A stretch of DNA of 64,000 nucleotides from Syntrophomonas sp. DTU019 (lineage in GTDB: Bacteria > Bacillota > Syntrophomonadia > Syntrophomonadales > Syntrophomonadaceae): positions 186,001 to 250,000 of the forward strand of contig CAJYDM010000003.1 of assembly GCA_913757435.1 (NCBI GenBank). Direction: 5' to 3'. A program made the position numbers and the translations under genes. Below the pieces are notes generated by a model. The model worked only from the letters and a program-made list of their open reading frames with translations. It did not search any database and was not told the DNA's origin. The first letter of the stretch is position 1; the number at the start of each line of letters is the position of its first letter. This document shows positions 1 to 8,857 of the stretch, one piece after another.

Positions 1-2
1 AG

Positions 3-1427
3 GAGGAAAACTACTGCCTGCCTCCATTAGATCTGTTGAGTGATGTCAGCAATGAACGGCTTATTGATAAAAAGAACATTAAAGAGAGTATCACCGTATT
101 GGAGGACACGTTCGCCAGCTTTGGAGTGGCGGTCAAGGTAAACCAGGTGAGCTGCGGCCCGGCAGTCACCCGCTATGAATTGACCCCGGGTGCGGGAGTG
201 AAAATCAGCCGCATCATCAGCCTGACCGATGACCTGCAGCTCAACTTGGCGGCACCGGGCATCCGTATCGAGGCCCCTATACCTGGAAAAGCCGCCATCG
301 GCATCGAGGTGCCTAACCGCAAAATACTCAGTGTGGGCTTACGCAGTCTGATATCATCTCCAGCCTTCAAGAAGCTGAAGAGTCCGTTGGCTTTCGCCCT
401 GGGGGAGGATATCAGCGGCAATGCGGTAGTGGCCCGCTTAGGTGATATGCCCCATTTACTGATAGCGGGCTCTACCGGTTCGGGCAAGAGTGTGTGTTTG
501 AACTGTATTATTATGAGCATGTTGTATCACAGCACACCAACAGAACTTAAGATGGTATTTATCGATCCCAAGATGGTGGAGTTGACCGTTTACAACGGCA
601 TACCGCACTTGATGACTCCAGTGGTGACCGATCCCAAAAAGGCCTCTTTGATTCTGCGCTGGATGGTCAGGGAGATGGAGAAGCGCTATCAGCTCTTCGC
701 CAGCAGCGGAGCCCGGGACATTCTGCGCTACAATCAGATCACTGCCGAGAAACTGCCGTATATTGTTATAATCATCGATGAACTGGCCGATTTAATGATG
801 GTAGCACCCGTAGATGTGGAAGATGCCATTTGCCGCCTGGCCCAAATGGCCCGTGCTGCCGGCATGCATCTCATCGTAGCCACACAGCGGCCTTCGGTCG
901 ATGTAGTCACAGGCATAATCAAGGCCAATATTCCTTCACGGATAGCATTTGCGGTTTCATCCCAGACCGATTCCCGTACCATACTGGACTCTGGCGGGGC
1001 TGAGAAACTGCTGGGCAAAGGAGATATGCTGTTTCTCCCCGTGGGAGCAGCCAAGCCCTTCCGCATTCAGGGGGCTTATGTCTCTGATCGTGATATCGAA
1101 CAGACCGTGGAGTACATAAAAGCTCAGTTCAATGAAGCCGATACGCCTGATGAGATCGAAACCCTGGAATTGGAAGACGGTGATGACGGTGATGGCAGCG
1201 AAGATGAACTGTTCTGGGATGCCCTGAAGATTTTCGTCGAAGGGAAAAAGGCTTCAGTTTCACTCTTGCAGAGACGTTTGCGGGTGGGCTATGCCCGCGC
1301 TGCCAGATTAGTTGATATGATGGAAGAAAGAGGCCTGATATCAGAGCAGGATAACAATAAACGACGCGAAGTCTTGATTGATGAGGAGCAATTTGAAAAA
1401 CTATACGCCAGGAATAAACTATGTTAG
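3..1427 (+). CDS. DNA translocase FtsK/SpoIIIE family, 5' end outside window
   Basis: Hexameric ATP-driven DNA pump that moves chromosomal DNA through the division or sporulation septum. The frame is open to the window edge. The residues before the TTG at 36 read YCLPPLDLL, the conserved linker just ahead of the motor domain, so the N-terminal membrane region lies upstream and TTG 36 is not the real start. The motor has Walker A (AGSTGSGKSV) and Walker B (IVIIIDELADLM). An acidic linker leads to a C-terminal winged-helix gamma domain (LFWDALKIFVEGKK to REVLI), which in this family reads KOPS/SRS orientation sequences. The next gene follows after 42 bases. The sequence does not separate vegetative FtsK/SftA from sporulation SpoIIIE; a spore-forming host makes SpoIIIE likely. 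Confidence 0.95.
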   Translation, partial: EENYCLPPLDLLSDVSNERLIDKKNIKESITVLEDTFASFGVAVKVNQVSCGPAVTRYELTPGAGVKISRIISLTDDLQLNLAAPGIRIEAPIPGKAAIGIEVPNRKILSVGLRSLISSPAFKKLKSPLAFALGEDISGNAVVARLGDMPHLLIAGSTGSGKSVCLNCIIMSMLYHSTPTELKMVFIDPKMVELTVYNGIPHLMTPVVTDPKKASLILRWMVREMEKRYQLFASSGARDILRYNQITAEKLPYIVIIIDELADLMMVAPVDVEDAICRLAQMARAAGMHLIVATQRPSVDVVTGIIKANIPSRIAFAVSSQTDSRTILDSGGAEKLLGKGDMLFLPVGAAKPFRIQGAYVSDRDIEQTVEYIKAQFNEADTPDEIETLELEDGDDGDGSEDELFWDALKIFVEGKKASVSLLQRRLRVGYARAARLVDMMEERGLISEQDNNKRREVLIDEEQFEKLYARNKLC

Positions 1428-1469
1428 TATGAAAATCAAGAGATCAATCGTTCAGCAAGGGGAGCAATC

Positions 1470-2435
1470 ATGCGGTTAACCTCCCGGGAAAAGGAGATTC
1501 TCGACCTGCTCAAGAAGGAACCCCTCATATCCCAGGAGGAAATGGCCCAGAGGTTCGGAATCACCCGCTCTTCGGTAGCGGTGCATATATCCAACCTGAT
1601 GAAGAAAGGCGTGATCCTGGGTAAAGGCTATGTGCTGAATGAGGCGGTTTCTGTTGTTGTCTTGGGGAACTGTGTGCTGACCGTAGAGGTCAAGAAACAG
1701 GGCGGGGCAACTGCAATCGATTTAAACTGGGGTGGTTTTGCATACAAAGCCAGCCAGACCCTGGCCGACTTCGGGTCGAATGTTAAGATAGTATCTGTTA
1801 TTGGAAACGATGAACAGGGAGACTTAATGGTCAGTCACCTGTCCAGTAAAAAGGTTGACATATCCAATATATACCGCCATAACAGTCGGCGTACCACCCG
1901 TCAGATAAGATGTGATGGGGAAATACTATTTAGCGAAGGCTTTTTCGCCGATGATTATGAAAAGGCGCTAAACCTCCGCGAATGGGTCATATTCAATTGT
2001 GAATGGCTGGTGGTTGAGCCTGCCTGGCAGGAATATGTTTATCGCAAGGCGTTGAGCAAGGATGGGGAGAAACTGCCCTGTATGTGCACCTGTTTGAGCC
2101 TGGAGCATGGTCAAACCCTCCCTGAGTATCTGGATGGTTATGATGTTGTGGTTTTAGGTTTGGAGGATCTGTTCAAATTCGATTCTTATCGAGGCCCGAT
2201 TCAGGAGTTGATAGATGCTGGGATGGAACACTGTATAATAACAGATGGCCATTCTGCCGTAATACATATGAAACAACAAGGAATTCAAGAATATTCCTTA
2301 CTTCCTAATCAGTCGTTTCATTATTCCCGTCAACTGTTGTACCTATTGTGTGGCCTGGTATATGGCCTCTCCAATAATTATCCCCTGCGGCAAGCGGTGC
2401 GCATGGGCGTAGGCACAGCAACAGCGGGTTCGTGA
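1470..2435 (+). CDS. Winged-helix regulator fused to a degenerate PfkB-type sugar kinase domain
   Basis: Residues 1-55 form a winged helix (EKEILDLLKKEP, then the recognition region TRSSVAVHISNLMKKG). Residues 60-321 resemble a PfkB/ribokinase fold, with segments such as GGFAYKASQTLADFGSNVKIVSVIGND and a C-terminal LYLLCGLVYGLSNNYPLRQA. Active family members carry a GAGD anion-hole and catalytic-base motif just before that last helix. Here the stretch reads FHYSRQLLYLL, with no GAGD. I therefore infer a sugar- or nucleoside-sensing transcription factor rather than a working kinase. An SD-like AGGGGAGC lies upstream of the ATG. It sits between the translocase and rodZ with no promoter I can recognise. 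HTH-PfkB fusions are a known architecture; the missing active site is the unusual part. Confidence 0.8.
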   Translation: MRLTSREKEILDLLKKEPLISQEEMAQRFGITRSSVAVHISNLMKKGVILGKGYVLNEAVSVVVLGNCVLTVEVKKQGGATAIDLNWGGFAYKASQTLADFGSNVKIVSVIGNDEQGDLMVSHLSSKKVDISNIYRHNSRRTTRQIRCDGEILFSEGFFADDYEKALNLREWVIFNCEWLVVEPAWQEYVYRKALSKDGEKLPCMCTCLSLEHGQTLPEYLDGYDVVVLGLEDLFKFDSYRGPIQELIDAGMEHCIITDGHSAVIHMKQQGIQEYSLLPNQSFHYSRQLLYLLCGLVYGLSNNYPLRQAVRMGVGTATAGS

Positions 2436-2477
2436 TGACAGACCAACTGGTTTTGACCATATAAAGGAGTTGACAAA

Positions 2478-3230
2478 ATGCAATTTGGTCAGGTTTTTAA
2501 GGACAAAAGGCTGAGTATGGGGCTTACTCTTGAGTATATTGAAGAAGAGACTAAAATACGCAAGCTTTATCTGGATGCCATCGAGAAGGAAAGGTTCAAT
2601 ATCCTGCCACCACGAGTCTATGCGACCGGTTTTGTAAAGAAGTATGCCCGCTATTTAAATCTTGACGAAACAGAAATGGTGAACCTGTTTGTGGAGATGG
2701 CCTACGGGCATGAGGAAGTGGAAATAACCATGGTAGAGCCCCGCAAAACCAGGCCTGATTTTCAGCTTCAATCTATGAACTGGCGCAATATAATTGTGGC
2801 CGGCACTTTCTTGCTGGCGGTAGTGTGGGTGGGCAATATGGTGGTAGGAGCCATTACCGATCGCAGCCCTAATGTGGCTGACAAGGTCCCGCAACAGCAG
2901 CAGAGCCAGCCGGCCACGCCTCCCAAGGCGCCCAGCAATGAGACCGACAACAACCAAGACAATCCCCTTAATCCCACTCAGAGCGCCACAGTGCGTGTGT
3001 CCGCCCTGAGCGACTGTTGGGTTAAGGCTATCGTGGACGGTCAGACAGTATTCTCCAGCACCCTCACCGCAGGACAGGAAAAGGTCTTTGAGGGGCGTGA
3101 AGCGGTCTTGTTGACGGTAGGCAATGCCGGGGGGATCGAGGTCTATTATAACGGAGATAAAATCGGACCCTTAGGAGAGAGGGGCGAGGTTATCCAGAAG
3201 GAGTTCCGGGTAGCCCGCTTAGGTTCGTAG
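2478..3230 (+). CDS. rodZ: RodZ-like membrane protein, cytoplasmic HTH plus external domain
   Basis: Cell-shape factor that in rod-shaped bacteria links the MreB cytoskeleton to the wall-synthesis machinery. Residues 1-85 are a Cro/C1-type HTH of the RodZ class (FGQVFKDKRLSMGLTLEYIEEETKI, then YATGFVKKYARYLNLD). One membrane helix follows at about 102-120 (NIIVAGTFLLAVVWVGNMVVG). Then come a Pro/Gln/Asn-rich linker and a C-terminal beta-rich domain like DUF4115 (VRVSALSDCWVKAIVDG). The 250-residue length is normal for Firmicutes RodZ. AAAGGAG lies upstream of the ATG. Placement just before rimO and pgsA matches the common clostridial order. Confidence 0.88.
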   Translation: MQFGQVFKDKRLSMGLTLEYIEEETKIRKLYLDAIEKERFNILPPRVYATGFVKKYARYLNLDETEMVNLFVEMAYGHEEVEITMVEPRKTRPDFQLQSMNWRNIIVAGTFLLAVVWVGNMVVGAITDRSPNVADKVPQQQQSQPATPPKAPSNETDNNQDNPLNPTQSATVRVSALSDCWVKAIVDGQTVFSSTLTAGQEKVFEGREAVLLTVGNAGGIEVYYNGDKIGPLGERGEVIQKEFRVARLGS

Positions 3231-3244
3231 CAAAGGATTTAGCA

Positions 3245-4582
3245 GTGAATATAGGCCTAATAAGCCTGGGATGTTCCAAGAACAGGGTTGACAGTGAAGT
3301 GATGCTATATCGGCTTAAAAAAGCCGGTCACCGTTTGGTATCCCAGCCTGAAAAAGCGGATTTGATAATAGTCAATACCTGCGCTTTCATTGATGATGCC
3401 CGCCAGGAAGCTGTCGACAAACTCATAGCGACCGGGCAATTAAAAAGCGGGGGACAACTGAAATATCTGGTTGCTGCCGGATGTCTGGCGCAGCGCTATC
3501 GTGAATATTTGCTGGAAGAGATGCCTGAACTGGACGCTTTAGTAGGCATCTCTCATTGTGATGAGATAGACAAAATTGTAGATCAAATACAGACCGGTCA
3601 AAGGGTCATAGCCTGCCAGGAACCTGGGACAGAGAGCCTGAACTTCAGCGGACGGGTGCTCACCACCCCCAAAGGCATGGCTTACCTGCGCATTGCCGAT
3701 GGGTGTGACAACCGCTGCACTTATTGCGCTATCCCCACCATACGAGGGGGGTTGCGTTCCCGGCTTTTGCCTCAGCTGCTTCAGGAAGCCTCCCGTTTGG
3801 TTGAAAAAGACCAGGTTAGGGAATTGGTAGTTATCGCTCAGGATACCGCCGCCTACGGTATGGACCTGTATGCCCAAAAAGCACTGCCAGAACTTCTAGA
3901 CGGTTTGCAGAACATCGAAGGGCTAGAGTGGATACGATTGATGTACCTTCACCCGGCACATTTGGATGAGGTGCTGATTGAGGCGATTGCCTCTCATGAT
4001 AAGGTAGTGCCCTACCTGGATATTCCTGTGCAGCATGTATCAGACCGCATCCTGGCTGCCATGAACCGCAAGCATGACAGCTTACATTTGCAAAAGCTGT
4101 TGGTCAGGATAAAGAGTCAGATTCCGGGGTTAGTGCTGCGGACCACGGTGATGACAGGGTTTCCTGGAGAAAGTCGGGATGATTTCCAGCGCCTCTATGA
4201 TTTTGTAGCTGAAACCAGGTTTGACTGGCTGGGCGCGTTCCGTTACAACCCTGAGGAAGACACCGCAGCGGCATTGATGCCCGCTATAGTTCCTGATGAA
4301 GTCAGTCAGGAGCGACTGGACAGAATAATGAAATTACAGAGCCGCATCAGCCGCAGCCAAAACATTGCCCGCATCGGCACCCGGCAAAAGGTATTGATTA
4401 CCGAGAAGGTTTCCAGGCATCTCTACCTGGGGAGAGGTTATTATCAGGCACCAGAGGTCGATGGCATAACCATGATCAGAAGCGCCCGGGCATTGCCCGT
4501 CGGCGAGTTTGTCAAGTCCGAACTTAAAGCGGTCAAGAATTACGATATGATCGGAGAGGCAGAAGATGAATCTTCCCAATAG
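3245..4582 (+). CDS. rimO: Ribosomal protein S12 methylthiotransferase RimO
   Basis: Radical-SAM enzyme that adds a methylthio group to a conserved aspartate of ribosomal protein S12. The N-terminal UPF0004 domain has its three cluster cysteines (SLGCSKNRVDSE, VNTCAFI, AAGCLAQR). The radical-SAM core has CDNRCTYC, which binds the second 4Fe-4S cluster. A C-terminal TRAM domain begins near residue 375. The SLGCSKN start and overall length (445) point to RimO rather than MiaB or MtaB. Translation starts at GTG 3245, 14 bases after rodZ. Its last 17 bases overlap the start of pgsA, so the two are probably translationally coupled. Confidence 0.95.
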   Translation: MNIGLISLGCSKNRVDSEVMLYRLKKAGHRLVSQPEKADLIIVNTCAFIDDARQEAVDKLIATGQLKSGGQLKYLVAAGCLAQRYREYLLEEMPELDALVGISHCDEIDKIVDQIQTGQRVIACQEPGTESLNFSGRVLTTPKGMAYLRIADGCDNRCTYCAIPTIRGGLRSRLLPQLLQEASRLVEKDQVRELVVIAQDTAAYGMDLYAQKALPELLDGLQNIEGLEWIRLMYLHPAHLDEVLIEAIASHDKVVPYLDIPVQHVSDRILAAMNRKHDSLHLQKLLVRIKSQIPGLVLRTTVMTGFPGESRDDFQRLYDFVAETRFDWLGAFRYNPEEDTAAALMPAIVPDEVSQERLDRIMKLQSRISRSQNIARIGTRQKVLITEKVSRHLYLGRGYYQAPEVDGITMIRSARALPVGEFVKSELKAVKNYDMIGEAEDESSQ

Positions 4583-5105
4583 TCTTACTTTATTGCGCAT
4601 TATTTTAATACCGGTCTTCGTCGTCATTATCTCGGTCAAGGTGCCCAATGGCGATTACATAGCAGCAGCAATATTTGTTATCGCGGCACTAACCGACAGC
4701 CTGGATGGCTATCTGGCCCGCAAGATGAAACAGGTTACCAAATTGGGGATAATACTCGACCCCTTAGCCGACAAACTCCTGATCACCGCCGCCTTGATAA
4801 GCCTGGTGGAACTCGGGCGGGTACCTGGATGGATAGCCATAGTCATCTTAGGCCGGGAGTTTGCGGTATCCGGATTGCGTATCCTCAAGGCGGAGGAAGG
4901 GGTCATCATTCCCGCCAGTATGTGGGGCAAAATAAAGACCATCAGCCAGATCGTGGCAGTGGTAGCGATTATCTTGCAGGATAATTTTGCAGTCACTACT
5001 TTTCTGTCCCTGGGGACATGGTTGCTATATTTGGCTTTAATAATCACCGTCTATTCGGGTGGTGAATACTTTTACCGTTACATAAGAACAAGGGAACTGC
5101 TGTGA
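4566..5105 (+). CDS. pgsA: CDP-diacylglycerol--glycerol-3-phosphate 3-phosphatidyltransferase
   Basis: Makes phosphatidylglycerol phosphate from CDP-diacylglycerol and glycerol-3-phosphate, the committed step to acidic phospholipids. The CDP-alcohol phosphotransferase signature DG-x2-AR-x8-G-x3-D-x3-D is complete, starting at DGYLARKM and ending at ILDPLADK. The protein (179 residues) is largely membrane-spanning, with helices at about 5-25, 30-45, 80-100, 125-145 and 148-170. It overlaps the end of rimO. A hairpin 55 bases downstream closes the unit. Confidence 0.95.
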   Translation: MNLPNSLTLLRIILIPVFVVIISVKVPNGDYIAAAIFVIAALTDSLDGYLARKMKQVTKLGIILDPLADKLLITAALISLVELGRVPGWIAIVILGREFAVSGLRILKAEEGVIIPASMWGKIKTISQIVAVVAIILQDNFAVTTFLSLGTWLLYLALIITVYSGGEYFYRYIRTRELL

Positions 5106-5158
5106 GTTCTATCCAGGACTGATTGTGGTGGTAATCAATACCATATAGCCAACATGAC

Positions 5159-5182
5159 AGGGCCGCTAAATGCGGCCTTTAA
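5159..5182 (+). terminator. Intrinsic terminator after pgsA
   Basis: GGCCGC (5161-5166), a five-base loop TAAAT, and GCGGCC (5172-5177) followed by TTTAATT. The stem extends by a G-U and an A-U pair. It lies between pgsA and a separately promoted unit, as expected for the end of the upstream operon. Confidence 0.7.
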
Positions 5183-5239
5183 TTATTCAGGGGCTGGTTG
5201 CCCTACCATATATTGTCCAAAGTTAGGGACTTTAGTCTA

Positions 5240-5248
5240 TGTTATAAT
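5240..5248 (+). promoter_or_regulatory. Extended -10 promoter for the 5272-7285 unit
   Basis: TGTTATAAT, a perfect TGn plus TATAAT extended -10 element, 23 bases before the ATG at 5272. No good -35 is visible at 16-18 bases, which extended -10 promoters tolerate. It lies just after the pgsA terminator. Confidence 0.55.
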
Positions 5249-5271
5249 TACGGGAAAAGGGGGTTGGCTAA

Positions 5272-5799
5272 ATGAAAAAAGGCGATTTTAGAACTGCCAT
5301 TTCCCTGCTGGTCTTTGTTTGTGCACTGGGGCTGCTGCTGGGTGGCTACCAGTTATATTCCAAGTATGGCATGGTCAACCCGCTGGAACGCGAGTTGCAG
5401 GCTCGTCCAGCCATTGCCAAAGTCGAGATATCAAAAGTGGAGGGGCAATACCATTTCGCGGTTGAACTCCAGGAGGTCGAAAACCTGCAGAAGGAGTACC
5501 AGGCCATAGTGGAGATCTTGGATAAAAACCTAAAAGGTGGCCCTTATCAGCTGATTTTGACCGATCCTGAGGACAAGGTGCTACAGCAAGCCTATCTGCA
5601 TCTTCAGCCGGCCATATATGAGGCTGCGGCCACGCATCGCTATGTATGGCTGGAGGAGACTGTAAGCCAATATGCGGTCGACGCTGGCATCAACTATCGC
5701 CTCTACGTCGATGACCGCTATTTATACCTGCATCTGGCTGAAGGGGAGCACAGTCTTTACCGAGTCATTGAAGTGAAAAGCAGCCAGAACATTACCTAG
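5272..5799 (+). CDS. Unknown single-pass membrane protein upstream of an FtsH-like protease
   Basis: I do not recognise this 175-residue protein. It begins MKKGDFR, then one hydrophobic helix (about 10-30, ISLLVFVCALGLLLGGYQLY). A soluble part of about 140 residues follows and would face outside the cytoplasm. That part alternates beta-like segments (AIAKVEISKVEGQYHFAVEL, YRLYVDDRYLYLHLAEG) with helices, and has no cysteine or catalytic motif. It has its own promoter and is followed after 16 bases by the short FtsH-like gene, so the two are co-transcribed. A partner, adaptor or substrate role for the protease is inference from context only. Confidence 0.75.
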   Translation: MKKGDFRTAISLLVFVCALGLLLGGYQLYSKYGMVNPLERELQARPAIAKVEISKVEGQYHFAVELQEVENLQKEYQAIVEILDKNLKGGPYQLILTDPEDKVLQQAYLHLQPAIYEAAATHRYVWLEETVSQYAVDAGINYRLYVDDRYLYLHLAEGEHSLYRVIEVKSSQNIT

Positions 5800-5815
5800 G
5801 TGAGGAGAATCGCAG

Positions 5816-7285
5816 ATGAAAGAAATTTTGATAGGGCTGGGAGCTGCCGTGTTGGTCTTCCTGGCCATTATCGACGTTAATATCATGCCCTTAATGCTGT
5901 TTGGGGGGCTGGCGGTTGTCGCCTATATGTTCTTGAACATGCAGGGAGCGATCCGATTCAGCATTCTGGGTGGACAGCAGAGCAAAAAGCGCAGCCAGGA
6001 AATCTCCTTTGATGATATCGGGGGGCAGGATACCGCCATAAATGAATTGGGCGAAGCCTTAGAGTTCCTGCGCTGCCCTGAACTGATCAGCAGGATGGGC
6101 ATAAGGCCGCTGAAGGGGGTACTCTTAGTCGGACCGCCAGGCACCGGTAAAACCCTGATGGCTAAAGCTGCGGCCAATTATACCAGTTCGGTATTCATCG
6201 CCGCTTCAGGCAGTGAGTTCATTGAGATGTATGCCGGGGTAGGGGCGAAACGAGTTAGACAATTATTCACTGAGGCTCGCAAAAAAGCCGCTAAACAGAA
6301 CAGTTCCAGCGCCATAATCTTTATCGATGAATTGGAGATCCTGGGGGCTAAAAGGGGCAAGAACACCAGTCACATGGAATACGACCAGACCTTGAACCAA
6401 CTGTTGGTGGAGATGGATGGTGTCAATCCCGATGATTCAGTGCGCATTCTGCTTATCGGGGCCACCAACCGCGCTGATATGCTGGATCCGGCTCTTTTAA
6501 GGCCAGGACGTTTTGACCGCCAGGTTCAGGTCGACCTGCCTGACAGGCAGGGGCGCAGAAAGATACTGGAGATTCACACCCGCAATAAACCGCTGGCTAA
6601 CTACGAAGATCTTGATACTATCGCGGCTGCAACCTTCGGCTTTTCCGGGGCCCACCTGGAGAGCTTGGCCAATGAAGCCGCCATACTGGCCATGCGGGAG
6701 AAAAGCCATCAGGTTATGAGTTATCACTTCAATGAAGCCATCGATAAGGTGATACTGGGTGAAAAACTAGACCGCAAGCCTTCTATAGAGGAAATTGAAC
6801 GGGTCAGCGTGCATGAGAGCGGTCATGCCTTGTTGAGTGAGACTTTGATGCCGGGTTCGGTATCCTCAGTCACTATAGTGCCGCGTGGCCAGGCCTTGGG
6901 CTTTATGCGCAAGAATCCTCCCGATGACCAATATCTATATACTCGTGAGCAATTGGAGAATGAGATCATGATAGCCCTGGGAGGCGCAGCAGCCGAGGAA
7001 ATCAAATACGGCAACCGCAGCACCGGAGCCCGAGGTGATTTCAAAGTCTGCTGGGACACTGCCCGGCAAATAGTGGAGGCGGGATTATCCTCCTTGGGAA
7101 TCGTACATGCCGATGACCTTCCTCAGGACAGCCTCTTTAAAGAGTGCAAGCAAATCATCATGGACCTTGAGGAACGGACCATTAAAACTTTGCTGGATAA
7201 AAAGGAGTCCCTATTGTCACTGGCGTCCAGTATTCAGAAAGAGGAGACCATAGACCGACAGCGCTTTGTGGAACTCATCAACTAG
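5816..7285 (+). CDS. Short FtsH-type AAA+ zinc metalloprotease lacking the external domain
   Basis: Membrane-anchored ATP-dependent protease. Two helices lie back to back (about 4-22 and 24-42), without the roughly 75-residue extracytoplasmic domain that separates them in ordinary FtsH. The AAA+ module has Walker A GPPGTGKT (106-113), Walker B IIFIDE (167-172) and the second region of homology ending [10 protein letters not shown]. The peptidase has HESGH (333-337, the HExxH zinc site) and a downstream acidic residue at D408 in STGARGD, the position of the third zinc ligand. All catalytic residues are therefore present. At 489 residues it is about 120 shorter than housekeeping FtsH, and it sits away from the usual tilS-hpt-ftsH locus. 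I take it to be a second, specialised protease. SD GTGAGGAG precedes the ATG. Confidence 0.88.
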   Translation: MKEILIGLGAAVLVFLAIIDVNIMPLMLFGGLAVVAYMFLNMQGAIRFSILGGQQSKKRSQEISFDDIGGQDTAINELGEALEFLRCPELISRMGIRPLKGVLLVGPPGTGKTLMAKAAANYTSSVFIAASGSEFIEMYAGVGAKRVRQLFTEARKKAAKQNSSSAIIFIDELEILGAKRGKNTSHMEYDQTLNQLLVEMDGVNPDDSVRILLIGATNRADMLDPALLRPGRFDRQVQVDLPDRQGRRKILEIHTRNKPLANYEDLDTIAAATFGFSGAHLESLANEAAILAMREKSHQVMSYHFNEAIDKVILGEKLDRKPSIEEIERVSVHESGHALLSETLMPGSVSSVTIVPRGQALGFMRKNPPDDQYLYTREQLENEIMIALGGAAAEEIKYGNRSTGARGDFKVCWDTARQIVEAGLSSLGIVHADDLPQDSLFKECKQIIMDLEERTIKTLLDKKESLLSLASSIQKEETIDRQRFVELIN

Positions 7286-7292
7286 CTTACAA

Positions 7293-7319
7293 ACGGGCAT
7301 GGGACGGTTTTGTGCCCGT
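7293..7319. terminator. Hairpin between convergent genes
   Basis: ACGGGCA (7293-7299) and TGCCCGT (7313-7319) can pair around a 13-base loop. No T-run follows on the plus strand and only a weak one on the minus strand. It lies between the FtsH-like gene and the reverse-strand permease, so it may end either transcript. Confidence 0.35.
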
Positions 7320-7389
7320 CCCCATACCCGCATTGGTTGATAGCCATCCTGTACCCAAACCGAATGAGCCCTTCAAGAACCACCCCTGC

Positions 7390-8172
7390 CTACAGTTCGA
7401 TGCGGTGGTTATAGATCCAAACTGAGCCCAGATAGATGAAGCTGCTGGCAGTTAATAAGGATACGGTGCACAAGAGCAGTAACTTGTTGAAGGCCGCCAC
7501 AGTCCACTGATCAGCCAGCAACAATGAGAAATAAGGGCTGAATGGGTATGCCAACAGAGCGCCCAGATACTGTACCACATACAACAGGACGATAAAAACC
7601 ACCAAAGTAACCAGACCTGAATGGGATCTCACCAATTTGCCCACCATCTGACTGCCGAAACTGATACTCACCAGATAAACCAATCCCGCCATGCTGAGGA
7701 TGTAACAGAGCATCCCCGTGCCCAGCAACTGATTCAAGTTTATCTCCGGATGAATATATAATTGCCTGATAGCCGCACCGATTTCCGGGCCGGCCAGGGC
7801 TAAACTGACCAGAACCGAGCTGACCGCCACGGCCATAGTCCCTGCCACATATTGGGTCAGTAAAGCGGCGGCTTTAGCTCCCAATACCGCAGTTCCTTTG
7901 ACCGGCAGGGATAACAGCATATAGATGGTATTGCTCTTCCATTCTCGGGAGATCAGCTTGAAAGAGGAGATAAAAGGCAGCAAGCCGGCCAGTCCCAAAA
8001 GCATCAGATTGGGCACTATGAGTAAATGCACATAAGGGCCATGATTCAATTTGAAAAAAAGATATACATTGACCAGTACCGCCAGTACGGTTACGATTAC
8101 TATGTCTATGGCCAGTTCGCGCAGCTCTTTGCGGTATAGGGCGGAAAACATCCGATAACCATTAGCCTGCAT
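7390..8172 (-). CDS. ABC-2-type transporter permease
   Basis: Membrane component of an ABC exporter, 260 residues with about six hydrophobic helices, including VTVLAVLVNVYLFF, LIVPNLMLLGLAGLLPFI, VAGTMAVAVSSVLVSLALAG and LVTLVVFIVLLYVVQYLGALL. The charged sequence SREWKSNTIYMLLSLPV after the second helix is typical of ABC-2 permeases, where it contacts the ATPase. Its start overlaps the end of the ATPase gene by 11 bases. With the GntR gene this gives the YtrA-YtrB-permease arrangement that answers cell-envelope stress in Bacillus. The substrate cannot be read from sequence. Confidence 0.85.
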   Translation of the reverse strand: MQANGYRMFSALYRKELRELAIDIVIVTVLAVLVNVYLFFKLNHGPYVHLLIVPNLMLLGLAGLLPFISSFKLISREWKSNTIYMLLSLPVKGTAVLGAKAAALLTQYVAGTMAVAVSSVLVSLALAGPEIGAAIRQLYIHPEINLNQLLGTGMLCYILSMAGLVYLVSISFGSQMVGKLVRSHSGLVTLVVFIVLLYVVQYLGALLAYPFSPYFSLLLADQWTVAAFNKLLLLCTVSLLTASSFIYLGSVWIYNHRIEL

Positions 8173-8857
8173 GACGAAATGCCTCCTTCATAATTTCTAG
8201 CAGGGACATACCCCGCTCCTGGCGCAGGTCTTCAGCATTTCCCTGAAGCTGGACAGAACCCTGCCGGATAAATATAACCTCATCAACTATGCCTTCAACC
8301 TCGGCGATTTCATGGGTGGATATGATTATGCTCTGCTCGCCCTCACGAAAATCGCGGATCAGGGTCTTTATGATTTCCTCTCTGGTGAGCACATCGATCC
8401 CGGACAGGGGTTCATCCATCAGAACATATGGCGCTCGACGGGACAGGGTCAGCAAAAGTTTGACCTTGGCACGTTGTCCTTTGGAGATAGCCGAAATTTT
8501 CATATCCTTATTCAGATTTAAGTATTCCATGAGCTCCCCAAATCTCACTTCATCCCAGTCGGCATAGAATGATTGCAAAAACCGCGCCGCCTGCCGTATA
8601 TCCATCCAACTGTAAAAATGGTCGATTTCAGGCAAAAAAGCCACTTTCATCTTGAGATCCTGCGGGCTTCCTCCGTCGATCAATACACGTCCGGAATCTG
8701 GTCGGTTAAGCCCGGCGATCATTTTCAAGGCTGTGGATTTGCCAGCGCCATTGGGACCGAACAACCCGCTTATGTTTCCCGCCCTAAACTGCGCTGAAAA
8801 ATCATTTAAGGCCACAGTGCGGCCGAATCTCTTGCTTACCTGCTGGAACTCGATCAC
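8162..8857 (-). CDS. ABC transporter ATPase, YtrB-like
   Basis: Nucleotide-binding subunit for the adjacent permease. Walker A is GPNGAGKST and Walker B runs YVLMDEPLSGID. The signature loop reads ISKGQRAKV instead of LSGGQ, a variant common in ABC-2 ATPases of the YtrB/BcrA type. The H-loop is STHEIAEVEG. The length (231 residues) fits a single nucleotide-binding domain. Its GTG/ATG region abuts the stop codon of the GntR gene (shared base 8857), so translation is probably coupled. Function is inferred from context as drug or envelope-stress export. Confidence 0.9.
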   Translation of the reverse strand: MIEFQQVSKRFGRTVALNDFSAQFRAGNISGLFGPNGAGKSTALKMIAGLNRPDSGRVLIDGGSPQDLKMKVAFLPEIDHFYSWMDIRQAARFLQSFYADWDEVRFGELMEYLNLNKDMKISAISKGQRAKVKLLLTLSRRAPYVLMDEPLSGIDVLTREEIIKTLIRDFREGEQSIIISTHEIAEVEGIVDEVIFIRQGSVQLQGNAEDLRQERGMSLLEIMKEAFRHAG

